A stretch of DNA of 64,000 bases from Ochotona curzoniae (Eukaryota > Chordata > Mammalia > Lagomorpha > Ochotonidae). The notes beneath the pieces are model-generated. The model saw nothing but the letters and a program-made list of their open reading frames with translations, was not told the DNA's origin and made no database searches. Location: positions 38,758,501 through 38,822,500 of the forward strand of contig NW_024465885.1 in the NCBI RefSeq assembly GCF_017591425.1. Direction: 5' to 3'. A program made the translations under genes and the position numbers. Position 1 is the first letter of the stretch; every line of letters starts with the position of its first letter. Below are positions 24,160-34,685 of this stretch, in pieces.

Positions 24160-24480
24160 ACTTAGTGGAGCCTGCTGAATCTCCATTTGTGACACTGGCA
24201 TTATGTTTAGATACCAACTTATGTCAGGCTGGCTGCTTCATTCCAATCCAGCTTCCTGTTGATGGTCTGGGAAAGCAGCAGAGGATGGCCCAAGTGCTTG
24301 GACACCTGCATCCATGTGCGAGACCCAGAGGAATGTCATAGCTCCCAATTTTAGACTGGCCCAGCTCAGATTGTTGCAGCCATTTGTAGAGTGAACCAGT
24401 GGATGGAATATCTCTATGTCTCTCCTTCTATCTCTGCAATTCTGCCTTTCAAATAAAAATAAAATAAATATTTTAAAAAG
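24160..24480 (+). mobile_element. CSINE, plus strand, diverged
   Basis: CCAATCCAGCTTCCTGTTGATG, GGGAAAGCAGCAGAGGATGG, GTAGAGTGAACCAGTGGATGG and the tail CTTTCAAATAAAAATAAAAT are clear. The head before about 24,200 is degraded. Confidence 0.8.
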
Positions 24481-24489
24481 TAGTGATAA

Positions 24490-24720
24490 AAATATTTATC
24501 TATCTATTTATTTGTTTGTTTGTTTTACCAAATGGTTGTGACAGCAAGAGCTGGGCCAGTCCAAAGCTGGTAGCTTCCTCAAAGTCTCCCAAGACTCCCG
24601 CCATTCAATAGTGAACAAGCTCTGGTCTCCTGGCTTTAGCTTGATGTGCCCCGGACAGAAATGTGACAGAGATGAAAGATTTTGTCTGTCTGTTTCCCTG
24701 CTTTTCAAATAAAGTGAAAA
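24490..24720. mobile_element. Inverted composite of two CSINE fragments
   Basis: 24,490-24,600 reads as antisense (inverted tail TATTTATTTGTTTG, then GTCCAAAGCTGGTAGCTTCC). 24,611-24,715 reads as sense (CTCTGGTCTCCTGGCTTTAG … CCCTGCTTTTCAAATAAAG). The two 3' halves face outward, as in the composite at 21.5 kb. Confidence 0.6.
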
Positions 24721-25354
24721 GTAGAAAATTTGCAAATATAAAATTAAATCGAAACAACACATAGAGTAAGTGAAAATATTAACCATGGGCATATCTAGCA
24801 GTAGATTCCTGACAGAATAATCACGGTGATGCCGGTATATTCTAGAAATAAGATGATGATAGTAGCATGAGTTTGTAATCCAGTCTGTGCAGCTGTAGTT
24901 AGACATGGAATGGTAAGTAGGCAGCTGTCATCACACCAGCATTGTGACGGTGCAGGTGAGCCAACGGAGGAAAAGAAGGGCAAGAGGACAGGCGGTCACA
25001 TTTGTCTGCAGCATCCAGGCTGAGGAAGATGAGGACGAAGGATATTGAGGTCACTGGTGCAAGCACAGTGATGATAGAATTAGTAGATTGAAAACCACAG
25101 TAGGATTGAAGATGCCCTAATGTTGGAGCACTAGGGAGCAGTGTCTGGGACACAAGGGGTGTGACTTGAGAGAATGAGCTATATCAAAATGGAACACATG
25201 GCAGTTACTAATGCGCTGAGCCCAAGGAAGGCTCCGGGCAACTCAATCCCACTAAGATAAATAGCAAACCACACATATAAGCTATGTAGGCATAGTAAGC
25301 ACTGTACTATTTATTACAAATAAAAAATAAATAAAACTGAAGCAAAAGCATATC
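24721..25354. other. Unique sequence
   Basis: No repeat identified. Overlapping minus-strand short frames (24,795-25,153) have no recognisable protein features. Confidence 0.4.
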
Positions 25355-25560
25355 TGAAGTAGGTGTTTGGTGCACTGGTCAGGTCCTTGCTTGCAATGAC
25401 GGTATCCTGAGTCAGAGGGCTTGTCTCAAGTCACAACTATTCTACTTCTGATTCCAATTCTTGCAAATGCACAGCCTGGCAAGCAGGCCTCTCAAAAGGT
25501 TATGGGCATTTCTGGAGAAGCATCATGTGTGGTTGACGGGTAAAGAGAAAGTGGCAAACT
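25355..25560 (+). mobile_element. Old CSINE 5' half, plus strand
   Basis: GTGCACTGGTCAGGTCCTTG, GATTCCAATTCTTGCAAATGCA and ATTTCTGGAGAAG follow the sense order of the older subfamily head and middle; the 3' part is missing. Confidence 0.55.
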
Positions 25561-25574
25561 TAGATTTTCTAAAA

Positions 25575-25840
25575 TGTTTATGTATGTCTATGTGTGGTCA
25601 CAGGCAGAGAGACACAGAAGAGGATTTACAGTCTATTCGTTCACTCCCAAATACCTGTTGCAGTCATGTTAGGACCCACAGGTCTCATAGCATCACCTGC
25701 TGCCTTTCAGAGGCCGCGTTTGCAAGAATCGGAAGTGGAAAAGGACCTGGCATGTGAACCCAGCCCATGTGGTACAGGATGTCTGTGTCTCAAGTCACAT
25801 TTCAGTTGCTGTATTCAACACAGATTCTTCAAAACAAAAA
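25575..25840 (-). mobile_element. Old CSINE (second subfamily), minus strand
   Basis: TGTTTATGTATGTCTATGTG, CGTTCACTCCCAAATACCTG, GCATCACCTGCTGCCTTTCA and CAAGAATCGGAAGTGGAAAA are antisense second-subfamily blocks. With the sense piece just upstream this makes another head-to-head SINE pair. Confidence 0.7.
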
Positions 25841-26094
25841 CAAACTTTTAATGCTATGATTGGCCCATACAGGTGATCAATTAGTATAATGTAGAGGGTT
25901 ATCATACACGCTTAGCATTTTCATCATTTCTAAGAAGGAAACACTAAACCCATTAGCACGGAACTCATCACACAGTGTCCTTCCCTGCATTGCTGTCCCA
26001 GCCAGGAACAACCCAACTCCCTTTCTGGCTGTATGGCTGTGTTGGCTGTGTTTATGTGTACATTTTATATAAATAAAAATAGGAAAACTAATAT

Positions 26095-26413
26095 CTTTTT
26101 TTTTTTTTTTTTTAGAATGTCAGATACACAGAGAAGAGTAGAGACAGAGAGGAAGATCTTCTGTCCATTGATTCACTGCCCAAGTGGCCACAACGGCCTG
26201 AGCTTTGCAATCTGAAGCCAGGACCCTAGATCTTCCAGGTCTCTCACATGGGTGCAGGGTCCCAAGGCTTTGGGCCATCCTGGACTGCTTTCCCAGACCA
26301 CAAGCAGTGAGCTGGATTGGAAGCAGGTCTGCCAAAACACGAACTTGCACTCATATGGGATCCTGGCGAGTGAAAGGCAAGGACTTGAGCCACTAGGCTG
26401 CAGTGCCAGGCCT
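26095..26413 (-). mobile_element. CSINE, minus strand, full length
   Basis: A T18-type inverted tail, CAGATACACAGAGAAGAGTAG, CTTTGGGCCATCCTGGACTG, and an inverted head ending GGCTGCAGTGCCAGGCCT. GAAAACTAATAT (26,083-26,094) and GAAAATTAATGT (26,414-26,425) look like a decayed duplication. Confidence 0.9.
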
Positions 26414-26417
26414 GAAA

Positions 26418-26693
26418 ATTAATGTTTTAATTCACTTGAACAAAAGAGAGACTGAAAGAAATAGAAAGAAAGAGAAAGAAGAAGGGAGGGAGGAAGGAAG
26501 GAAGGAAGGAAGGAAGGAAGGAAGGAAGGAAGGAAGGAGAAGGAAGATGTGTCCACCCACTGCCTCACTCTCCAAATGGAAGCAACAGCCACAGCTAGGG
26601 CTCTGCAAAGCCACGAACTCCCCGTGTCCAAGTGTGAAGGGCATTGCCTGTGGCAGATTAACGCTTCACACCACAACATTGGCCCTGTAGCTT
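26418..26693 (-). mobile_element. Internally deleted CSINE, minus strand, with GGAA expansion
   Basis: Directly abuts the previous SINE. It has an inverted tail, an expanded purine block, CCTCACTCTCCAAATGGAAGC, then jumps to the head (GCAGATTAACGCTTCACACCA … ACATTGGCCC). The middle third is absent. Confidence 0.75.
26463..26547 (+). repeat. (GGAA)n-rich purine tract, 85 nt
   Basis: Pure purine on the plus strand: GAAA units, then GGGA, then about 13 GGAA units. It is embedded in the preceding SINE. Confidence 0.95.
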
Positions 26694-26699
26694 CGGCAT

Positions 26700-27105
26700 T
26701 TTTCACCGGCTTGTTTCACTTGGCATGATGTCGTCAAGTTTTACCCATTTTGGAGCAAAAATGTTTTATATGTTACTCTTAAACAATATTCTGTGGTTAT
26801 TATTTGCTATGGATATAATATGTCATAATTTGGCATGGATATAATATGCGACCAGTAGAGGTATCCTGTTTCCTAAGCAACATTTTTGTGCTATTAGAAA
26901 ACACTGCATTATAGGCGCTCGTGTGCACCCATTCGTCCGGATGTATGTTTGTACGAATTTTGCACATTTATGGATATATTACCTAGGAGCAGAATTTCTT
27001 CACCTCATGGTAACTCCACAGGGTCATTTTACATAACTACAAAGCTCTATTTCGAAGTGATCGCCTCTTTACCATTCCCAGCAGCAATGAAGAGGCTCTG
27101 AAACT
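26700..27105 (-). mobile_element. L1 3'-region relic, minus strand
   Basis: CACTTGGCATGATGTCGTCAAG, CCATTCGTCCGGATGTATG, TTACCTAGGAGCAGAATTTC, CATGGTAACTCCACAGG and ACCATTCCCAGCAGCAATG follow antisense eutherian L1 order ('cttagcataatgtcctcaag ... catatggtaattc ... ttcccaccagcagtg'). A 14-bp word ATGGATATAATATG is duplicated inside (26,809-26,849). The frame is decayed beyond use. Confidence 0.8.
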
Positions 27106-28229
27106 CCTTCCCAAATCCTTTCACTGGAGGCAGAGTGGATGGTTGAATGCAGGTCTGAAACATCAACAATATACGACTTGGCAAATGAAGCCATAGTTGA
27201 CAGTCTGGAAGGGACATGACGTCTGACCCAATGTATGGGTTTACTCCTGCCCGTCATGCATGGCAGCGGACTACTCAGATACCGTGGATGGCCTCAGCTT
27301 GTCCTTTTTCTATTGAACATGAGACTTCAGAGCAGCTGCGTGTTCCACAATGTAAAGACCCACCCTGTATTCACAGCATGTTCCTGGGGGCGCCACAACA
27401 TGCGTTCCTTGTCAACAAGCACATCTGTGAGTCAGTGGCTTCTTTGTAAAAGGAGAAGGGGTCAGTTCCATTTCATGGACCAGTCATCTGTGGCGTAAGC
27501 TATTTTGAATAGCAAGCCCAAGCTTATATTAATTGTAACCATCCAACAATAATGTGATCATTTGCATTATCTCTAGGATGCCTTCCATAATGTAGAGTCC
27601 TCAACAGGTCTACTTCTATGTATCTTTGCATTTTTAATCAGCACTGATGTGAGAACTATGAAAAAACATGCCATTAAAGTGTTAAGCGGCATTGAAAAAT
27701 GATGACTTAGATAACGGGAATACAGTGAACTTTTCATATGCTTAGTCACACTGAAAAAAAAAACACATTTGAAATGATTTATTTTGGTGAGTGCCTATTC
27801 AATGCAGCTTGATGCAATGCTCCGTGGACGAGATCTAGGTGATTAACACCGAAAGTGACCTGAAACACGAGCTCCAGTGACTCACCTTTGCCCAAGCGGT
27901 GGTAAATTAGCGAAGCGCTGTTACCTAAAATGAATACTTTACCTTACAGACAAATTATGTTTTTCTCCAGACACAAAAACCATGTTCTGAATGTGAGAAA
28001 TCATAACTTTACATGCACTATAGTTTATTCATCAGAGAGCCAACATGTGAAGCTTTATGCTAAAAGAAACAATGAAATGTTTACAAACAATTTAAATAAC
28101 TTTTGGCATTAAATATAGAAATTATGCATACCAATACAATAGCACGACTTTGTTTCAAATTAGGATGTGAAAGAATGTTCAAGGACGGGGACACTGGTGC
28201 CTATGTTTTATTTAAAAAACATTTGCCTT
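27106..28229. other. Unique sequence
   Basis: No repeat recognised. Two overlapping plus-strand frames (27,216-27,498) lack domain character. CpG content is modest but above the window norm around 27,220-27,420. Confidence 0.4.
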
Positions 28230-28460
28230 TTGCCTTTTAATTATTTAACATGTAGCAATGCCACTCCCTTAATGCCTGCATTGCCCAGGGCTGAGGCAAT
28301 CCAAAGCCAGGATTCAAGGCTAAATCGCTTGAGCCCTCGAGTTGCCTCCCGTGGCATGCACTCGCAGCAGGAAGCTGGAATGCACAGGCAGAGCCAGGAG
28401 CTGAGTCTGCTGCTTTGATAAGGGATTCAGGCTGAACGACTGGGCTAAATACCCACTCTC
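28230..28460 (-). mobile_element. Old CSINE (second subfamily), minus strand, 3' part lost
   Basis: GATTCAAGGCTAAATCGCTTGAG, GTTGCCTCCCGTGGCATGCAC, GCAGCAGGAAGCTGGAATGC and GAACGACTGGGCTAAATACCC are antisense blocks of the second subfamily in order. Confidence 0.7.
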
Positions 28461-28565
28461 CACCTTAAGTGTTCAAGGGAAAAGTCAAACCAGGTCATGC
28501 TAGACTTGTTCGATTTTGGAAAAGAGTGGATGTTTGGCGATGTCTTGATTGAGCAGTGTATCTTT

Positions 28566-28863
28566 TCTTGTAAATGTTTATTTGACAAGCAGAGTGACAA
28601 AACGTGCATGAAGGATAGAAGTCTTTCATTTTCTAGTTCACCGCCCCGTGACCCTCAAGGCCGGTGCTAGGTCTGCCAGAATCAGGAGTTGGGCACTCCA
28701 TCCAGGCCTCCCATGCAAGTAACAGAAAAATAAGTGAGATATTATTTGCTGTTTTCCTAGATGTATTGGCAAGAAGATGGATAGGAACAGAATAGCTGGT
28801 TCTGTAACCAGAGCTCTCCTATCGGACATAAAGTCCCCAAGTGGTGAGATGCACTGAGCCCAG
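28566..28863 (-). mobile_element. Old CSINE, minus strand
   Basis: GTAAATGTTTATTTGACAAGC, CACTCCATCCAGGCCTCCCATG and a degraded head at GTGAGATGCACTGAGCCCAG. The central part is heavily altered. Confidence 0.65.
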
Positions 28864-29893
28864 AAACCCTGCTCCAGCTAGAACATTTAAGTAGCTCACC
28901 ATGGTAACAGTGGTTCTTTGGGTGTTAAAATGAAGTCTTCAGAACATCCCTGCCCTTTCATGAAACACTGTTTTCATAATGAAATACTGGGTAAGACTTT
29001 TATAAAGACAATGAAAGCTTTAATAAGGCCTAGTATTGCAAATAATTCTTCTACTATCCTAGTATTATGCATTTGATCATTATTTTTACAAGGGAAATTT
29101 TGGTTCCACAAAGTTAGTATTTACATTGAAACTATGATTTGGACAAAAGGGCCTATTTTTACTTGACAAGAATAAAAATAGAAAGTTAGAATTGGGAAAA
29201 AGGATTTGTATTTGGCAAAAAAAATTTTGAATATTTATATTTATATAAATGTTAAGTCTGTTTTATACACATGATATAGAATTTCTTATCAACTATCCAG
29301 TTTGCCTTTGGATTTTATGAAGACCCTATTTACATAATTCTCATGAAGTCATAAGCAACTTTCATGATCCAAGCCTGCCCCCTGGTGGTAGAATGTTACC
29401 AAGCCCATGCACATTAGAACCTCGCTCAACCTGTAAGTAACCTTTAAGTGGGAAACATGGCATTCCTGGAGATCCATTTTCCTACAGAGACTCAGGAGTC
29501 TTCATTAGCAGCTCAACAAGGCCATGTGCTGAAAGACGATACCCAATATGACTTTAGACATAATTGGTCTGTAGAAATTGTGAAATGACTAAGGCAAACA
29601 CAACGAACTCTTCTGGCATTTCCTAGTGGGGCAACAAAGGAAATACAGAGCTGTCAACTTGATGGAGGGTATTTTACAGGAAATCATATGATAGCAGACA
29701 CCTGTGGGCTACCAAGCACAGTGTAAATAAACAACAATTCTAACATGTGCAGAATTCTGAGTTTCAATAAAAAAGCCGTCTGCTCGGAGTATTATTTGGC
29801 CACTTTTTCTGTCTCCAATTCAGGGATATAATCATTAGATAGGGAATTCAGAAAGGAGATATGCAATGGAAATTGATATTAAGATTGCTTTGA
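28864..29893. other. Unique AT-rich sequence
   Basis: Nothing recognised. One short word near 29,370-29,385 (CCCCCTGGTGG) looks like a minimal CTCF-core match but is too short to call. Confidence 0.4.
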
Positions 29894-30240
29894 CACAAAA
29901 AGCAAACTGTATCATTAATCTTATCTCGTGGAAACCTTGTTGCAGATGTGCCCTCTTGCCAATACTTCGGGACATTTTACGACAAGACTGCACAGCTCGG
30001 CTTCCATGAAGCTGGAAAAACACGTGCTGAAGGGTTGGACTGTTTGGTGGCCCAGCATAAGCTGGACAGCAACGGAATGCCCTTAGAGAAGGAAGCCACA
30101 ATACCTGGTGCTCCCCAATCAGTGGGTTTCGTCCGCGATGGCCTTCTCTGCATCTATGCGTGGTTCTATCCACCCCTGAGACAGAGACGCCCGTTTTCCA
30201 TCTTTCATCCATTGTCATTATCACTGGGAAACTTGAAGTA
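29894..30240 (+). other. CpG-retaining patch with overlapping open frames, identity unknown
   Basis: About 12 CpGs fall within 29,925-30,205, against roughly one per 100 bp or fewer around it. The plus strand is open for about 115 codons (29,894-30,238) and the minus strand for 129 codons (29,835-30,224). A CTTGTTGCAG that could serve as a splice acceptor lies at 29,936-29,945. I recognise neither protein. It could be a conserved exon, a recently arrived CpG-rich segment or a regulatory element; chance openness on both strands is also possible, because GC-rich DNA has fewer stops. Not called as a gene. Confidence 0.35.
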
Positions 30241-30608
30241 GGCTAGAAAAGTACATGGGTGTTTATCTTGATTCGATTTAGAAATCTACAGAGAGAGGAC
30301 AAATCAAAGTATGTGGATTATACATTAGTAATTAAAAAAAAAAAAAGTGAAAACGGAAGGCTCAATCTTGGGGAACTCCGGTCAGGATAAATCCAGGAAA
30401 TTGGGTCCTTGATTTTCTCGAGAGATTTAGCAATTGTTGAAATGTCATGTGACAGCCATTACAGGTTCATGCTTGTATGATGAAAACAGCAGCAAAAAAA
30501 ATCTTACTTGTTCACACATCTACAACATCTGCACGTTTTGTTAAAGATCAGAACAAATCAACTATTTGCTTAAAGTCCAGTGAAATGTGGTTTTTAAAAG
30601 TTTTCAGG

Positions 30609-30948
30609 GACCCAGCGTGATAGCGTAGCGGCTAAAGTCCTCGCCTTGAACACACCAGGATCCCATACGGGTGCCGGTTCTAATCCCTGCTGCCCTGCTT
30701 CCCATATCGCTCCCTGCTTCTGGCCTGGGAAAGCAGTCGAGGACGGCCCAAGGCCTTGGGACCCTGCACCTGTGTGGGAAACCTGGAAGAGACTCCAGGC
30801 TCCTGGCTTCAGATTGGCTCAGCACCAGCCATTGCAGCCTCTTGGGGAGTGAACCATTGGATGGAAGATCTTCTTCTCTGTTTCTCCTCCTCTGTGTATA
30901 TTCACCTTTCCAATAAAAAATAAATAAATACATTTTTTTTTTATTTTT
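30609..30948 (+). mobile_element. Young CSINE, plus strand, 10-bp target-site duplication
   Basis: Head GACCCAGCGTGATAGCG, body GGATCCCATACGGGTGCCGG and TGGCCTGGGAAAGCAGTCGA, 3' end CCATTGGATGGAAGATCTTC, tail AATAAAAAATAAATAAATAC followed by a T-run. AGTTTTCAGG occurs at 30,599-30,608 and 30,949-30,958. Several CpGs are intact. Confidence 0.93.
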
Positions 30949-30958
30949 AGTTTTCAGG

Positions 30959-32211
30959 TAATGAAAGAATTAAAAAAGGAGACAAAGCAGGCACTGTTGT
31001 TTAAGATTGGGAAGCACATCAGCATTAAAGTATCCGGCTCTGTTTCTTTAATGTACATATAGGAAGCCAGGACCTAAAAGTGGGGGTCATTTCCAAAGTG
31101 CTATAGACAAAGGCAGAAAAGAGATGATAATTGTACCTATTTTCATATCCCTGCGGTGCTCACTCTCCTTTCATTTCTTCATAGATACCCTCCTTAGAGC
31201 TCAGTTGATTTTATTGTTGTTTTCCTTCCTCTGCTTTTCACCAAGCCATGTCTTCACATAGCCAAGTCATTCTCGCACACCTGGAAGCAGTCTGTCTGAA
31301 ACCATGACGCCGGGAGGATCTATTAAAGGATTTTAAAACAGAAGTATGTTTTAATCATTGAAAATTAGATGTCAAATAAGCAGTTTGAGCCACGTGTTGG
31401 TGCTAAGAGGTCAGGTTTGGGTGGTGGAGTTAATTTGGGAACCGGTCAAATGTGCCTTGTAATAAAAGACATGTGTCTAATTGAGCTTGTCAACAACGGA
31501 GAGCTTAGCACAGCAGGAGGGTACAGAGCCCCCAAGCCCGAGAAACACTGTCCATGGGCCTCATCAGGTGGAGGATAGGATAGAGAATGAGCAGTTCGTG
31601 CACACTGCCCCCAAAGCAAAATACAAACAATATCGAAGGCAAACCCAGGCAATGCCAACAGATGAAAGGAAACAGAACGGAGGACAATTGCACAGCGAAT
31701 GGTCTAACATGTGGAAATTGGTGGAATGCCACCAGCTGAAACTGACTGACTGGAGTTAGTAGCGATTTAAAGTTGTGACTTTAGTCAGGGCTGTGGGAAG
31801 AGACATTAGCAGTCATGGCGGCTATGGAAGCTGGTGATTTTTGGTCAGCCACGATATGTTATTTCAGGTTATCATGCCCTTATTTATAAATTTAGTATCA
31901 GAGGTGCTGAATAGCTGCACTGTGTAGACCCTTGAATGGTGGGTCTACATCCGCCCCTTTCTGCTCTTGAATGGTGTGAAACAAGATATGGGATTGCGCA
32001 TAATTCTTAAATGTAGAATGTTACAGAAATCAACTTCTGGCTGTTTGTTACAGAGTAAACAATGGCAAACCCAGAAAATGTCTTCATTATGTTAAAAGCC
32101 ATAAAGCTGGTGCACAAATAATTGATATAAGGATAAATATCTAGTATTTAATAAATGTTGGTGATCTCTCTTCACTTCATAGCATTTCCTAGTCTGCAAA
32201 CTCACCTTTTT
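30959..32211. other. Unique sequence
   Basis: No repeat named. Overlapping plus-strand frames at 31,369-31,759 read smoothly over about 390 bp but match nothing I know. The minus strand is open over part of the same span. Confidence 0.4.
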
Positions 32212-32224
32212 GAAAATAAACCTT

Positions 32225-32581
32225 AAGGGGCCTGGCATTGTGGCCTAGCGGCTAAAGTCCTCACCTTGCACGGGCCGGGATCCCATATGGGCACCGGTTC
32301 TAATCCTGGAGGCTCCACTTCCCATCCAGCTCCCTGCTCCTGGCCTGGGAAAACAGTTGAGGATGGCCCAAAGCCTTGGGAACCTGCACCCGTGTGGGAG
32401 ACCTGAAAGATGCTCCTGGCTCTTGGCTTGGATCGGCACAGCACCGGCCATGGCACTCACTTGGGGAGTGAGTCATCAGACGGAAGATCTTCCTCTCTGT
32501 CTCTCCTCCTCTCTGTATATCTGACTTTGCAATAAAAATAAAATAAATCTTAAAAAAATGTTTGAATCTCATTAAAAAAAA
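32225..32581 (+). mobile_element. Young CSINE, plus strand, 13-bp target-site duplication
   Basis: Starts AGGGGCCTGGCATTGTGGCC, includes GCGGCTAAAGTCCTCACCTT and ends with an AATAAAAATAAAATAAATC tail plus further A-rich sequence. GAAAATAAACCTT lies at 32,212-32,224 and at 32,582-32,594 as a perfect duplication. Confidence 0.94.
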
Positions 32582-32750
32582 GAAAATAAACCTTTAGTAG
32601 AAAGTACATTAGACACACCACTTCTTCAGAAAAACTTGAAGTGTATTATTGCCTTATATCTAGATGGATAACTCGTGTTATACTGACATGTTTAATCGCG
32701 TGTGCACACACCCTAGGATACTTGGATATACCTTGATGTGAAATTCCCAG

Positions 32751-33035
32751 GAGGCCAGCACTGTGACACAGCAGATAACGATTTTGCCTTCAACACAGCC
32801 ATCCTATACGGGTGCTGGCTGTTCCACTTACAATCCAGCTCTCTGCTAGTAGCCTGAGAAAAGCATCAGGCAATGTCCCCTGTTGGATTGTTCGGGTCTC
32901 TGCCAACCATCAGCACGAAACCCCTGGCTTTTGCCTGTCTCAGTACCAACTAGCATGGCCATCTGGAGAGAGAACCTTGTGCCTCTCCTTTGCTCTCTGA
33001 TTTTATAAATAAATCTTTAAAAAACAAAGAAACAA
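32751..33035 (+). mobile_element. CSINE, plus strand, older
   Basis: GGAGGCCAGCACTGTGACAC, CAATCCAGCTCTCTGCTAGT, GGCCATCTGGAGAGAGAACC and ATAAATAAATCTTTAAAAAAC. The copy has a rabbit-like middle and several small deletions. Confidence 0.85.
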
Positions 33036-33594
33036 AAAAATTACCAGAGTCTCTTTTTTCATGTTTCATGTTGGGATCATGTTGCTGGGATAGACTGAGA
33101 ACGAACAGCAGCTGTTATGGACAGAAACACGGGGAAAGGAGATGAGACGCAGATGAGCAGTCTGACTGAGGACAGCCCTCTAGCAGCTGTTAAGTCCAAA
33201 AAACAAAGGGTAGGGGGTGGGGGGAAGGTAGTCAGATAGCCAGATACTTCTCCGCTACAGAGTGAGGATGAAAACAAGGAAAGAGAATTGCAGTCATGAG
33301 CACTGTGGTACAGGGTTGGATTGGAACTAATGGAATAAACCTGATGTTTTAACGCTGATATATACACAGACATCAAAGTCAAAACAAATATGAAGGTTTG
33401 TCCCTTGTGTGTGAATGTAGAGGCATTTCAGGGATCTGCTATCCTGGAGCAGCCGCACAGTGACACCACAGCAGCACTAAGCATATTTTTAGCGTAAATT
33501 CTAACCTCTTGAAAAACATTTAGATGTACAGTAACGGGGCTTGCTGTGCGTACTCTGGGCAAAGCCTGAGCCTGTGATGCCTGCATCACCTATG
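33036..33594. other. Unique sequence
   Basis: A 101-codon minus-strand frame (33,077-33,382) has no recognised character. Nothing else was seen. Confidence 0.4.
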
Positions 33595-33840
33595 GACGAT
33601 GGTACATTTTCCTACAACACTTCCCACTGATTTCCCTATTATAGAACAGGAAACACAGTGGAAGATGGTCCAAGCACCCGGGCCCCTGCCAGCTACGTGC
33701 ACAGTTCAGAAGAAGCTTCTAATGCCTGGCTTTGGCACTGCTCAGTGCTGGTCGTTGTACCCATTTGAACTTGAACTAGCAGACAGGGGATGTCTCACTC
33801 ACCCTTGTGACCTCGACTTGCAAAATAAAAGATTAAAAAT
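33595..33840 (+). mobile_element. Old CSINE, plus strand, head lost
   Basis: GTGGAAGATGGTCCAAGCACC, GAAGAAGCTTCTAATGCCTGG, TTGAACTTGAACTAGCAGAC and GCAAAATAAAAGATTAAAAA match SINE middle to tail in order. Confidence 0.7.
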
Positions 33841-34393
33841 GAGAAGTACCTTGCTATTGAAAAGAACCATAATGTTGTAGACCAGGTCCTCCACGTTTAG
33901 TCCTCCAGCGAAACTGGTGAGAAACGACTTATCCTCCCCAATCTATGGGCCATTGGGAAATACCATTCTGTTTCTATGTCAGTCAACTGGATTACTTGGA
34001 ATCTTTGTGAATGAAATCTTACAATATTTATCTCATTGTGACATTTTAACTGAATTTAGGATAACATTCTCATATTCTTTTGCACTTATTTCAGAATCTA
34101 CTTATTTTTAAATCTGCAAAGTATTTGATGATATGAAAATAAATATTATCTCCATAAGATCTTAAATTAATAGCATTCCTACATGCTATGAATAGGAAAG
34201 TTGTATCAGATATACTACTGTACTCAGCTATGGGAATTACAATTTTATATCTTCCCTAAATAATTTACTTTGTTATATAATTTGTCATAAGAGATAAAAT
34301 GAGTATAAAGAAAAAGGAGCAAAAAACAAGTCCTTACAGAATTTGTAGTTCTAATAAGAATTTGGAGGAGTCTAGCAATTTGATGCATCAGAT

Positions 34394-34685
34394 TGAACCA
34401 CGCTTGCTTGTCCAGTCCTGGCTTCTCCGATTCTGATCCAACTTCCTTTTCATGTACCTGAAAAGCAACAGAAGATTGCACGAGTACTTGGGATCCTGCC
34501 AGCCAGCTGGGGAACCAGGTGTTAGCTCCTGGCTGTTGAATTTGGCCTGGCCCAGACCTGGCTATCACAGTTATTCATGGAGTGAATCAGCAAAGGGAAA
34601 GTTGGGAGATTTCTCGTCCCTCACTCCTTCTCCTCCGTATGTCCATCACTCTGCGTGTAAAGCAAATAAAGATTTAAAACAATAA
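34394..34685 (+). mobile_element. Old CSINE, plus strand
   Basis: TCCAACTTCCTTTTCATGTACC, CAACAGAAGATTGCACGAG, CATGGAGTGAATCAGCAAAG, and a tail at GCAAATAAAGATTTAAAAC. Confidence 0.72.

Noticed and set aside
24508..24906. 132-codon minus-strand frame
   Set aside because: Half of it lies in an inverted SINE composite and the rest has no protein character.
29370..29390. CTCF-like core word CCCCCTGGTGG
   Set aside because: Too short on its own to support a binding-site call.
30604..30933. Minus-strand 109-codon frame and two plus-strand frames
   Set aside because: They lie entirely within a young CSINE; the same GLGKQSRTAQ- and GSWMGSGAAGIRTG-like peptides recur at every such SINE.
31369..31759. 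Overlapping plus-strand frames that read smoothly
   Set aside because: They need a frame shift near 31,570 to join, match no known protein, and the minus strand is equally open over part of the span.
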